Of a stretch of 64,000 bases of DNA, positions 17,435 to 25,272 are shown in pieces. Both the position numbers and the translations under genes were made by a program. The DNA is from JAHDHW01 sp965220465 (GTDB lineage: Bacteria; Bacteroidota; Bacteroidia; Chitinophagales; Saprospiraceae). Numbering within the stretch: the stretch's first letter is position 1; every line of letters begins with the position of its first letter. Location: positions 434,001 to 498,000 of the forward strand of contig CBDCPZ010000022.1 in assembly GCA_965220465.1 (NCBI GenBank), given 5' to 3'. The notes under the pieces were generated by a model, which was given only the letters and a program-made list of their open reading frames with translations, made no database searches and was not told where the DNA came from.

Positions 17435-19300
17435 CTATCGCCCCATATGAACCAAAAGAACAGAAATATCTGAAGGCGATACGCCACTAATTCGGCTAGC
17501 CTGACCAATTGTTCGTGGTTGAATATGGCTCAGCTTTTCTACAGCTTCTAAAGAAAGAGAGCTTAATGTTTTATAGTCAAAATTTTCATTCAATCGAACC
17601 TGTTCGAGGCGATTCATCTTTTCCACCATGTCATTTTCTTTTTGGATATAGCCCTCATATTTCATGTTAATCTCTGCAAGGTTGCTGCTCTCAATATCTT
17701 GATTTTGGATATAATCATTTAGAAAAGGCAATGCTTTTTGAAGATCAGGAATTCCAATGCCTGGGCGGAGTAAGATGTTGTGTAATTTCATTTTTTGCCG
17801 AATAGGAGATGAGCCGATACTTTCGAGATATGGATTAACCTGATCCGGTTCGACACTGGTATTACGGAAAAAAGATTCAATATCTTTTGCTGATTTTACT
17901 TTTAAATTTACACGCTCGATTCGCTTATCCAGATAATTCATACCTAGCTTTTTGGCAATTGGAGTTAAACGAATATCTGCGTTATCCTGGCGCAGTAAAA
18001 TTCGATATTCAGCACGCGAAGTGAACATTCGATAAGGTTCGTCGGTCCCTTTATTTACCAAGTCATCGATCAAAACGCCAATGTAGGCTTCTGATCTTTT
18101 TAATACAAAAGGCTCTTCTTCCAAGATCGTTCTGTGAGCATTAATTCCTGCCATCAAACCCTGACATGCAGCTTCTTCATAACCAGTAGTTCCGTTAATT
18201 TGGCCGGCAAAAAACAGGTTTTTGATTAACTTAGTTTCTAATGAAATTTTCAATTGAGTTGGTGGAAAATAATCATATTCGATGGCATAACCAGGACGAA
18301 ACATCTTTGCATTTTCAAAGCCTTCAATCAATCGCATCGCTTTAAATTGAACATCTTCCGGCAAGGAAGAAGAAAATCCATTAACATAAATTTCCACAGT
18401 GTTCCAACCCTCTGGTTCCACAAAAAGCTGATGACGATCTCGCTCTGCAAAGCGGTTAATTTTATCTTCAATAGAAGGACAGTAGCGCGGACCAATACCT
18501 CGAATTCGACCATTAAACATCGGTGATCGATCAAAGCCGGTTTCTAAAACTTCATGAACTTTTTTATTGGTATAGGTGATATGACAAGGCCGTTGTTTCT
18601 CTAAATTTGGTGTTTCTGTAAAAGAAAACCTTGAAGGATTTTCATCACCATGCTGAATTTCCATTCGATCCCAATCCAACGAACGGCCATCAACACGTGG
18701 AGGTGTACCCGTTTTCATACGGCCAGATTCAAAACCTAATTCAACGAGTTGCTCCGTTATTCCCATTGCAGCTCGTTCTCCTGCACGACCACCACCAAAT
18801 TTTTTCTCACCAATATGAATTAGGCCATTTAAAAAAGTGCCATTTGTAAGAATAACTGTTTTACTTTCAATCTCTAATCCCATTCCGGTTTTCACACCGC
18901 AAGCTATTCCATCTTTCACAATTATACCTGTTACCATTTCCTGCCAAAAATCAATATTGGGATTGGCTTCGAGCATTTCCCGCCATTTTGCAGCAAATAA
19001 CATGCGATCACTTTGGGCACGAGGACTCCACATGGCTGGTCCCTTTGAGCGATTCAACATTCTAAACTGAATCATGGTGTGATCGGTCACTATTCCAGAG
19101 TAGCCTCCCAAGGCATCAATTTCTCGAACAATTTGTCCTTTAGCAACGCCACCCATCGCGGGATTGCATGACATCTGTGCAATGGTTTGCATATTCATTG
19201 TAACAAGCAAAACCTTTGATCCAAGGTTTGCTGCCGCCACAGCCGCTTCACAACCGCTGTGCCCACCACCAACAACTATGACATCATATTTTGGAAACAT
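17435..19300 (-). CDS. mnmG: tRNA uridine-5-carboxymethylaminomethyl modification enzyme MnmG (GidA)
   Basis: A 621-aa FAD-dependent enzyme that works with MnmE to make (c)mnm5 at U34 of several tRNAs. The FAD-binding motif VVGGGHSGCEAA is at 10-21. Also visible are MSCNPAMGGVAKGQIVREID, KTGTPPR, and the GTTGYEEAACQGLMAG signature. The C-terminal MnmE-interaction domain is complete, ending in the PRTIGQASRISGVSPSDIS segment. Length is normal. The promoter candidate lies at 19335-19342. Confidence 0.97.
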   Translation of the reverse strand: MFPKYDVIVVGGGHSGCEAAVAAANLGSKVLLVTMNMQTIAQMSCNPAMGGVAKGQIVREIDALGGYSGIVTDHTMIQFRMLNRSKGPAMWSPRAQSDRMLFAAKWREMLEANPNIDFWQEMVTGIIVKDGIACGVKTGMGLEIESKTVILTNGTFLNGLIHIGEKKFGGGRAGERAAMGITEQLVELGFESGRMKTGTPPRVDGRSLDWDRMEIQHGDENPSRFSFTETPNLEKQRPCHITYTNKKVHEVLETGFDRSPMFNGRIRGIGPRYCPSIEDKINRFAERDRHQLFVEPEGWNTVEIYVNGFSSSLPEDVQFKAMRLIEGFENAKMFRPGYAIEYDYFPPTQLKISLETKLIKNLFFAGQINGTTGYEEAACQGLMAGINAHRTILEEEPFVLKRSEAYIGVLIDDLVNKGTDEPYRMFTSRAEYRILLRQDNADIRLTPIAKKLGMNYLDKRIERVNLKVKSAKDIESFFRNTSVEPDQVNPYLESIGSSPIRQKMKLHNILLRPGIGIPDLQKALPFLNDYIQNQDIESSNLAEINMKYEGYIQKENDMVEKMNRLEQVRLNENFDYKTLSSLSLEAVEKLSHIQPRTIGQASRISGVSPSDISVLLVHMGR

Positions 19301-19334
19301 TCTACAAGTAATTTTAAAGCATAAAAAAGTGGTG

Positions 19335-19342
19335 CAAAATTA
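19335..19342 (-). promoter_or_regulatory. -7 element for mnmG
   Basis: TAATTTTG on the minus strand, 35 bp before the mnmG start; predicted leader ~30 nt. Confidence 0.45.
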
Positions 19343-19431
19343 CGAAATAATAACGGTTTTTGCACCTAATGCGTTTATCAACAATCAATAGGGTTCGATT
19401 GTTCCTGTTTTGCATAGAATTTGCAATTGTT

Positions 19432-19462
19432 ATAAAGAATCGTCATGCACCACATTCTTTAT
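19432..19462. promoter_or_regulatory. 9-bp inverted repeat, possible operator
   Basis: ATAAAGAAT (19432-19440) and ATTCTTTAT (19454-19462) are perfect inverses with a 13-bp spacer. The repeat lies about 25 bp upstream of the -7 element of the 19515 gene, a place where a dimeric regulator could bind. Confidence 0.4.
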
Positions 19463-19486
19463 CATAAATCTCAAAAGAAAATATTG

Positions 19487-19494
19487 TATTTTTG
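19487..19494 (+). promoter_or_regulatory. -7 element for the 19515 gene
   Basis: TATTTTTG matches TAnnTTTG; about 20 bp before the ATG, giving a short leader of ~15 nt. Confidence 0.45.
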
Positions 19495-19514
19495 CTAACT
19501 TTTAAAATGAAAAA

Positions 19515-20936
19515 ATGGCACGTCAAGCACTTGAAACAGAACAGAAAGCACTTGAAATAAACCTTGAAGAGGGGATTTATGGGACATTTGCTGAGATAGG
19601 TGCAGGGCAGGAAGTAGCCCGGCATTTTTTTCAGGCAGGAGCAGCAGCAGGTACAATTGCAAAAACAATGTCAGCTTATGACAAAGTATATTCTGACAAA
19701 ATTTACGGACTTGAAGCTAGTGGCCGATATGTTTGTGAATCTCGTCTTTATAAAATGCTGGATCATGAATATGACTTAATGCATTCTCGGTTGCAAAACG
19801 AAAAGCCGGGATGGAATTTCTTTGTTTTTGCTGATACGGTTTCTGCCCTTAATTATTCAAAAACGGTTCAGGGAGATGGTTGGCTGGGTTTACGTTTTCA
19901 GTTAAATCCTGATGGAGAGCCCAATGATATTGTCTTGCATGTGAAAATGCTGGATAATGATACAAAACTTCAACAACAGGCTGTTGGAATTTTGGGAGTC
20001 AATTTAGTCTACGCTTGTTATCATTACAATGATGATGCAGAAGTAATGCTGCAGTCCTTGATGGACAACCTTCATGACAGAGTGGTCATTGACATGGTTC
20101 GGATAACAGGACCTGATTTTAAAAATCTGGATAACCGGTGGTTGAGTTTGATGCTTGTCAAGTACAAATTAAGTGATGTGGCTATTTTTGATCCTGATGG
20201 ACGGAATGTTCATGCTTCAGAATTTTTATACAAAAAAAACGTATTGGTTGTCAGAGGAAGTTTCCGGCCAGCGACATTGGTCAATCTGGATATGATTAAA
20301 TCCAGTTGGGAGCAGTTTAAAAATGAACCCGACATAGACTCTAGAAATGCTGTTTTGCTCACTGAAATTACGATGGATAATCTGTGTTCGACAGGAGAAC
20401 TTGATGAAAAGGATTTTTTAGATCGTGCAGAAGTCTTGTGCGCTTTGGGACAAACAGTTGTTATTTCAAATTGCGAAGAGCATCAAAAACTGATAACCTA
20501 TCTTTCTGATTTTAAAATCCGGAAGCTTGGGCTCGTTGTTGGTGTTCGTCAAATACTTGAAATAATTAACGATAAATATCAGAGAAATCGAGATGGCCGT
20601 CTACTGACTTCGTTCGGAGAATTGTTCACCAGGAATATAAAAATGTACGTTTATCCTTCGATGCAGGAAGGGAGTGAGGAATTAATGAATAGCGTAAATC
20701 TTCCGGTTCCGGAGGGAATAAAATTTTTATATCAACACCTTATTGATAGTGGCCAAATAGTTGATATAATAGGATTTCATGCTGAGAATTTACATATTTT
20801 TTCAAAGAATGTATTGGATTTGCTTCAGGCTGATGATAACAACTGGAATGAAATGGTTCCTGAGAAAGTAGGGGCTTTGATAAAGGAAAAATGTTTGTTT
20901 GGCTTTCCGAGCCAAAAGCTTGAATTTGAGTATTGA
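19515..20936 (+). CDS. Conserved protein of unknown function (473 aa)
   Basis: I recognise the general look of a widely kept cytoplasmic protein but cannot assign a function. There is no signal peptide or membrane segment. The N-terminal segment EIGAGQEVARHFFQAGAAAG at about 22-41 is glycine/alanine rich and likely highly conserved, followed by IAKTMSAYDK. The middle has strands with LVVRGSFRPATLVN (~245-265), and the C-terminal third has FGELFTRNIKMYVYP (~370-385). The start is set by a -7 element 20 bp upstream. It stands alone between mnmG (divergent) and a VanY-type gene 25 bp downstream. Any annotation as a known enzyme would need a structure or profile search. Confidence 0.7.
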   Translation: MARQALETEQKALEINLEEGIYGTFAEIGAGQEVARHFFQAGAAAGTIAKTMSAYDKVYSDKIYGLEASGRYVCESRLYKMLDHEYDLMHSRLQNEKPGWNFFVFADTVSALNYSKTVQGDGWLGLRFQLNPDGEPNDIVLHVKMLDNDTKLQQQAVGILGVNLVYACYHYNDDAEVMLQSLMDNLHDRVVIDMVRITGPDFKNLDNRWLSLMLVKYKLSDVAIFDPDGRNVHASEFLYKKNVLVVRGSFRPATLVNLDMIKSSWEQFKNEPDIDSRNAVLLTEITMDNLCSTGELDEKDFLDRAEVLCALGQTVVISNCEEHQKLITYLSDFKIRKLGLVVGVRQILEIINDKYQRNRDGRLLTSFGELFTRNIKMYVYPSMQEGSEELMNSVNLPVPEGIKFLYQHLIDSGQIVDIIGFHAENLHIFSKNVLDLLQADDNNWNEMVPEKVGALIKEKCLFGFPSQKLEFEY

Positions 20937-20961
20937 GTATTGAATCAAGATATTTAGAAGG

Positions 20962-21789
20962 ATGGAGAGTTTTAAAATAATGTTCTTTTTGTTTTTTATT
21001 TCTATTTACCCTAATTGTGGAATGGTCACTGCTGAGGAAAAAGGAACCAATGAAGAAGCAGAGCAACCGATTCAACCGCAACTTTTGGTTGAAAAAGAAG
21101 ACAAAATAATGGTGGATTCGTCAATAACGCTGGATTATTTGATGGGGAAATTTGATCCGAAACAAAATATTGAATTTATAAAAGTAGATCAAAAACATGC
21201 TTCAAGGACTGATTTCTATTTGCGAAAAGGCACCTATAATGCCTTTCAAAAAATGTACAAAGCTGCCAAAAAGGAAGGAATTCAACTGCAAATAATTTCA
21301 GCAACGCGACCATTTTCTCATCAAAAAAGAATTTGGGAGGCAAAATGGAATGGAAGCCGGAAAATTGAAGGTAAGGACATTTCAAAAACGAAAAGCGATC
21401 CTGTAAAAAGAGCATTGAAAATTTTGGAATATAGCTCAATGCCTGGGACATCGCGCCACCATTGGGGGACGGATATGGATATCAATGCGCTTACGAACGA
21501 ATATTTTGAAAAAGGAAAAGGCTTAAAAGAATACGAATGGATGGTTAAAAATGCAGCACAATTTGGATTTTGCCAGCCCTATAGCCAAAAAGGAAAAGAT
21601 CGACCAAATGGCTACAATGAAGAAAAATGGCATTGGTCCTATCTTCCTTTTGCTAAAAAATTGACCGATCAATATAAATTACGACTAAAGGATGAGTTAA
21701 TTTCAGGGTTTGATGGAGCCGAGTCAGCTGTAAAAATAGGAGTGATCGAAAAATATGTTTTAGGAATCAACACCGAATGTCTACAATAG
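20962..21789 (+). CDS. D-alanyl-D-alanine carboxypeptidase-type peptidase (M15B/VanY family)
   Basis: A 275-aa exported peptidoglycan peptidase. After a hydrophobic leader (~1-20; a Cys at 19 could be a poor lipobox) and a Glu-rich linker comes an M15B domain. The SxHxxGxDxD motif is present as S164/H166/G169/D171/D173, and ExWHW as E221KWHW225. The zinc ligands are H166, D173 and H224, with E221 as general base, so it should be active. It removes the terminal D-Ala (or L-Ala) from stem peptides. The start is 25 bp after the upstream gene, so they may be co-transcribed. Confidence 0.88.
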   Translation: MESFKIMFFLFFISIYPNCGMVTAEEKGTNEEAEQPIQPQLLVEKEDKIMVDSSITLDYLMGKFDPKQNIEFIKVDQKHASRTDFYLRKGTYNAFQKMYKAAKKEGIQLQIISATRPFSHQKRIWEAKWNGSRKIEGKDISKTKSDPVKRALKILEYSSMPGTSRHHWGTDMDINALTNEYFEKGKGLKEYEWMVKNAAQFGFCQPYSQKGKDRPNGYNEEKWHWSYLPFAKKLTDQYKLRLKDELISGFDGAESAVKIGVIEKYVLGINTECLQ

Positions 21790-21824
21790 ACAGTGCCCAA
21801 TTTTAACTACATTATTGCAATGAT

Positions 21825-21832
21825 TATATTTG
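21825..21832 (+). promoter_or_regulatory. -7 element for the AstE/AspA-type gene
   Basis: TATATTTG, a TAnnTTTG match 29 bp before the ATG at 21861. Confidence 0.45.
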
Positions 21833-21860
21833 CAAACCGCGACAAATACGAGAGAAATTT

Positions 21861-22802
21861 ATGGCACTAAAAAGAATAATTGGTCAGTACACTGGAGAAG
21901 AGAAAGGTCCTTTGTTGATTGTTTTAGGTGGGATGCATGGTAATGAACCAGCTGGAGTCGAAGCGATAAAGTTAATGTTTAAAATGTTGGCGATAGAGCC
22001 ACTTACCAATCCGGAGTTTAAATTTCATGGTAGAATTTTAGGGATCAGAGGAAACCTTCGCGCCATGAAGAAAAAAAAACGTTTTATTGTCAAAGACCTT
22101 AACCGGCAATGGACCCCTGAAAATGTTGAAAGAATAAAATCGGCTTCGATTAAAGAACTTGACTCCGAAGATCTTGAAATGAAGGAGATTCTGGAACTTA
22201 TTGAAAATCAGATTTCCGACTATAAACCGGATAAATTAGTCTTACTTGATTTGCACACCACCACGGCGTTTGGTGGTATATTTACCATTTGTACAGATGA
22301 ACGGGAAAGTATCCGAATTGCGATTGAATTGCATGCCCCGGTTATCAAAGGTATGTTAAACGGAATAGAAGGAACCACGCTGCATTATTTCAATAACAAT
22401 AATTTCGAACCTGAAACGGTGGCTGTTTGTTTTGAATCAGGCCAACACGACGAGGATTTATCCATAAACCGTGCAATTGCAGCTTTGACAAATTGCATGC
22501 GGACAATTGGCTGTATAAAAGCAGAGTACGTAGAAAATCGACATGATACGCTGCTCATTGAATACTCAAAAGGACTGCCGCAGATTGCTCAATTAATTAC
22601 AGTCAAGCGGGTTATACCAGAAGATGAATTTAGAATGATGCCCAACTATAATAATTTCCAAAAAGTAAAAAAAGGGGAGTTATTGGCAAAGGATAAAAGC
22701 GGAGAAATATATGCTCCTGAGGATGGGTTGATATTGATGCCACTTTACCAAAAGCAAGGAGACGATGGCTTCTTCTTAATTAAAACCATTGTTGCTTTTT
22801 AA
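21861..22802 (+). CDS. Succinylglutamate desuccinylase/aspartoacylase-family zinc hydrolase
   Basis: A 313-aa M14-like carboxypeptidase-fold protein. The zinc-binding and catalytic motifs are visible: GGMHGNEPAG near residues 19-28 (HxxE), DLNRQW near 78, and the third-ligand segment LLDLHTTTAFGG near 130-141. Family members remove acyl groups from amino-acid nitrogens. The exact substrate is not set by sequence, and no arginine-succinyl pathway genes are nearby, so AstE is unlikely. Its stop overlaps the convergent gene at 22799 by 4 bp. Confidence 0.85.
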   Translation: MALKRIIGQYTGEEKGPLLIVLGGMHGNEPAGVEAIKLMFKMLAIEPLTNPEFKFHGRILGIRGNLRAMKKKKRFIVKDLNRQWTPENVERIKSASIKELDSEDLEMKEILELIENQISDYKPDKLVLLDLHTTTAFGGIFTICTDERESIRIAIELHAPVIKGMLNGIEGTTLHYFNNNNFEPETVAVCFESGQHDEDLSINRAIAALTNCMRTIGCIKAEYVENRHDTLLIEYSKGLPQIAQLITVKRVIPEDEFRMMPNYNNFQKVKKGELLAKDKSGEIYAPEDGLILMPLYQKQGDDGFFLIKTIVAF

Positions 22803-23269
22803 CCATTTGCATCGAGGCTATCAATTATCGTTTTTAAAGCGATGAAAATATAATCTTTCCCTTCCTGAGTCACGGCAGAGTCTTCATCATGAACTAATGA
22901 ATCCTCAACAAAAGCAAGTAAATCCTCTTGAGTGTAATTTTTAAAAAACACATCAATTCGCTCGTTAAATTTTCGTGAAATAACCTTGTTGAGTTGTTCC
23001 CAGTTGTTTTCCTCCAATTCTTCAATAAGATCCTGATCTATTTGTTCAATCTCAGATTGCGTGTTGTCACAAGCTTTCCAAATAACCAAAGCGAGAAACA
23101 TCATATATTCTCGCTCATTTTGTGTAAGCAGATTAAAGTTGTCAGAAAACAAATAAGCTAACAAAACAGGTTGGCTTGATCTCAAGTCCTGAACGATAGT
23201 AGAAAAATTATCTTCGGAGCCTACCATTTCGGCGGCACTATCAATAGTCGTTTCTGATACGAATTGCAT
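22799..23269 (-). CDS. Conserved hypothetical acidic protein (156 aa)
   Basis: Not recognised. A soluble, acidic, mostly helical protein (SDNFNLLTQNEREYMMFLALVIW is split across two helices; EELEENNWEQLNKVISRKFNERIDVFF). No signal peptide or membrane helix. It lies downstream of pckA on the same strand, after pckA's terminator, with a gap of only 80 bp. It may be read from leak-through or from a promoter between the hairpin and its ATG. The end overlaps the stop of the convergent hydrolase gene by 4 bp. Confidence 0.7.
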   Translation of the reverse strand: MQFVSETTIDSAAEMVGSEDNFSTIVQDLRSSQPVLLAYLFSDNFNLLTQNEREYMMFLALVIWKACDNTQSEIEQIDQDLIEELEENNWEQLNKVISRKFNERIDVFFKNYTQEDLLAFVEDSLVHDEDSAVTQEGKDYIFIALKTIIDSLDANG

Positions 23270-23283
23270 ATTGAGTTTGTTAT

Positions 23284-23323
23284 AAAAAGAGGCTTTATCT
23301 TGTGCAAGATAAAGCCTCTTTTT
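23284..23323 (-). terminator. Terminator after pckA
   Basis: A 19-bp perfect inverted repeat (AAAAAGAGGCTTTATCTTG and its complement) with a TG centre. A/T runs on both sides would let it act both ways. It lies 26 bp beyond the pckA stop. Confidence 0.88.
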
Positions 23324-23348
23324 ACTATTCTAAAATATCAATCAAATA

Positions 23349-24965
23349 TTATTGTGCCAACACATTTTCTTTAGGAGCAGCTTGTAATATTTCATCACTT
23401 GCTTCCGAAGCAAATTGTTTAAAATTTTCATTAAAAGATTTCGCTAACTGCTGTGCTTTTTGATAATATTTTGATTCATCGCTCCAAGTATTACTAGGGT
23501 CCAACATTTTTTCAGGAACATTAGGACAAGTTAAAGGCATTTGTAAACCAAAAACTTTGTGACGTACAAATTCCACATTAGCAAGTTTTCCTTCTAATGC
23601 CGCACCGATCATAGCACGAGTGTAATTTAATTTAATCCGGCTACCAACTCCGTAACCTCCACCGGTCCAGCCAGTGTTAATCAGCCAAACGTTGACTTTA
23701 TGTTCCTGCATTTTTTTGCCTAACATTTCAGCATATTGAGTTGGATGAAGCGGTAAAAACGGTGAACCAAAGCAAGCAGAGAAAGTTGTTTGTGGTTCAT
23801 TGATTCCTTCTTCGGTTCCGGCGACTTTTGCAGTGTACCCCGAAATAAAATGATACATGGCCTGGCCAGGAGTAAGTTTTGAAATTGGAGGTAAAACGCC
23901 AAAAGCATCGCAAGTCAAAAAGAAAATATTAGTTGGAATGCCCCCTTTCGATTCAGGTAGAGCATTATCAATATGATGGATTGGATAAGAAACCCTTGTA
24001 TTTTGAGTAATTTCATCATTGAAATAATCCGGGGTACGGGTTCCCTCCAAAAACTTGATGTTTTCGAGAATTGCGTGGTGCCGAATTGCTTTATAAATAT
24101 CTGGTTCTTTTTCTTCAGTCAAATCAATGGTTTTTGCATAACACCCTCCTTCAAAATTGAAGACACCATCATTTGACCAACCATGTTCATCATCTCCAAT
24201 CAAAAATCGTTCAGGATCTGCTGACAAAGTTGTTTTTCCGGTTCCACTGAGTCCAAAAAAGATAGCAGTATCGCCTTGTTTTCCAACATTTGCGGAGCAA
24301 TGCATCGATAAAACCTTGTGGGTTACAGGAAGCACGTAATTAAGGACAGAGAAAATTCCTTTTTTGATCTCACCGGTATATCCGGTTCCGCCAATGATAA
24401 TTTGTTTTTTAGAAAAATTGAGAATGGCAAAATTATGTTGACGTGTACCATCAACTTGTGGATCAGCCACTAATCCAGGAGCACATAATATAGTCCAATC
24501 CGTTTTAAAGTTTTTAATTTCGTCTGCACCAGGCCGTAAAAACATGTTATAGGCGAACTGATTGCTCCAGGGATATTCAGAAACCAAACGAATGTTTAAT
24601 CGGTATTTTTCGTCAGCACAAGCATAGGCATCTCTAACATAAATGTCTTTGTCTGAGAAATAATTTGTTATTTTTTTATAAAGCTGATCAAATTTTTTAG
24701 CATCAAAAGCTTTGTTAACCTTTCCCCAGTTGACCGTGTTTAAAGTAACCTCATCTTCAACGATAAATCGATCAGCAGGAGAACGGCCGGTGAATTCTCC
24801 GGTATCAATACAAAGTGCACCAGTAACGGATAATACTCCTTGATTATTTTTAATGGAATGTTCAATAAGTTCTTCGGGGGTCATATTCCAATAAGCAGTA
24901 CGAAAATCTGAAATACCTATTGATTTTAAATCCATGTTAGGATTTTTAGGTCCAATCTCTTTCAT
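23349..24965 (-). CDS. pckA: Phosphoenolpyruvate carboxykinase (ATP)
   Basis: A 538-aa enzyme that converts oxaloacetate and ATP to PEP, CO2 and ADP, the entry step of gluconeogenesis. The nucleotide P-loop GLSGTGKTT is at 238-246, followed by LIGDDEHGW (256-264), with the metal/substrate motifs GEFTGRSPADRF (56-67) and VGKQGDTAIFFG just before the P-loop. Length is normal for the ATP-dependent class. The ATG is ~150 bp after a -7 candidate, so the leader may be long. Terminates at 23284-23323. Confidence 0.97.
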   Translation of the reverse strand: MKEIGPKNPNMDLKSIGISDFRTAYWNMTPEELIEHSIKNNQGVLSVTGALCIDTGEFTGRSPADRFIVEDEVTLNTVNWGKVNKAFDAKKFDQLYKKITNYFSDKDIYVRDAYACADEKYRLNIRLVSEYPWSNQFAYNMFLRPGADEIKNFKTDWTILCAPGLVADPQVDGTRQHNFAILNFSKKQIIIGGTGYTGEIKKGIFSVLNYVLPVTHKVLSMHCSANVGKQGDTAIFFGLSGTGKTTLSADPERFLIGDDEHGWSNDGVFNFEGGCYAKTIDLTEEKEPDIYKAIRHHAILENIKFLEGTRTPDYFNDEITQNTRVSYPIHHIDNALPESKGGIPTNIFFLTCDAFGVLPPISKLTPGQAMYHFISGYTAKVAGTEEGINEPQTTFSACFGSPFLPLHPTQYAEMLGKKMQEHKVNVWLINTGWTGGGYGVGSRIKLNYTRAMIGAALEGKLANVEFVRHKVFGLQMPLTCPNVPEKMLDPSNTWSDESKYYQKAQQLAKSFNENFKQFASEASDEILQAAPKENVLAQ

Positions 24966-25272
24966 AAAATTTGATTTGAAAAACTATAATCGCTAACAAT
25001 GAAAATCAATTCACTTTTTGTCAGCTATTTTAGTTTTTTGGTTAAGGCTTTTTAAATATTTGTTAGCGTTTTGTTGCTGAATTCAAATTCAAGTTCGTTA
25101 AAAAAAGTTTGGCAAAGTTAAGGTAAATATCTATAACTTTTCACTAATCTTTGTCACCCTTCTTTATGGATTTTATCAATTTTGCCTTAGGGTACATTTC
25201 ACAAAAAGGATTTAATTAATTGATTTATAGTTTTTTATAAAAAAAACATAAAAAGTAAGAAAGTATAAATAT
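24966..25272. other. Intergenic region upstream of pckA
   Basis: 307 bp between the starts/ends of pckA and the TonB receptor gene, both on the minus strand. AT-rich. It holds the pckA promoter candidate (25113-25120). I see no ORF or terminator-like hairpin in it for the TonB receptor transcript. Confidence 0.5.
25113..25120 (-). promoter_or_regulatory. -7 element for pckA
   Basis: TAACTTTG on the minus strand, a perfect TAnnTTTG match, ~148 bp before the pckA ATG. The leader would be about 140 nt. Confidence 0.45.

Noticed and set aside
21861..22802. Naming the zinc hydrolase astE
   Set aside because: No other arginine-succinyltransferase pathway genes are nearby and the family has several substrates; left unnamed.
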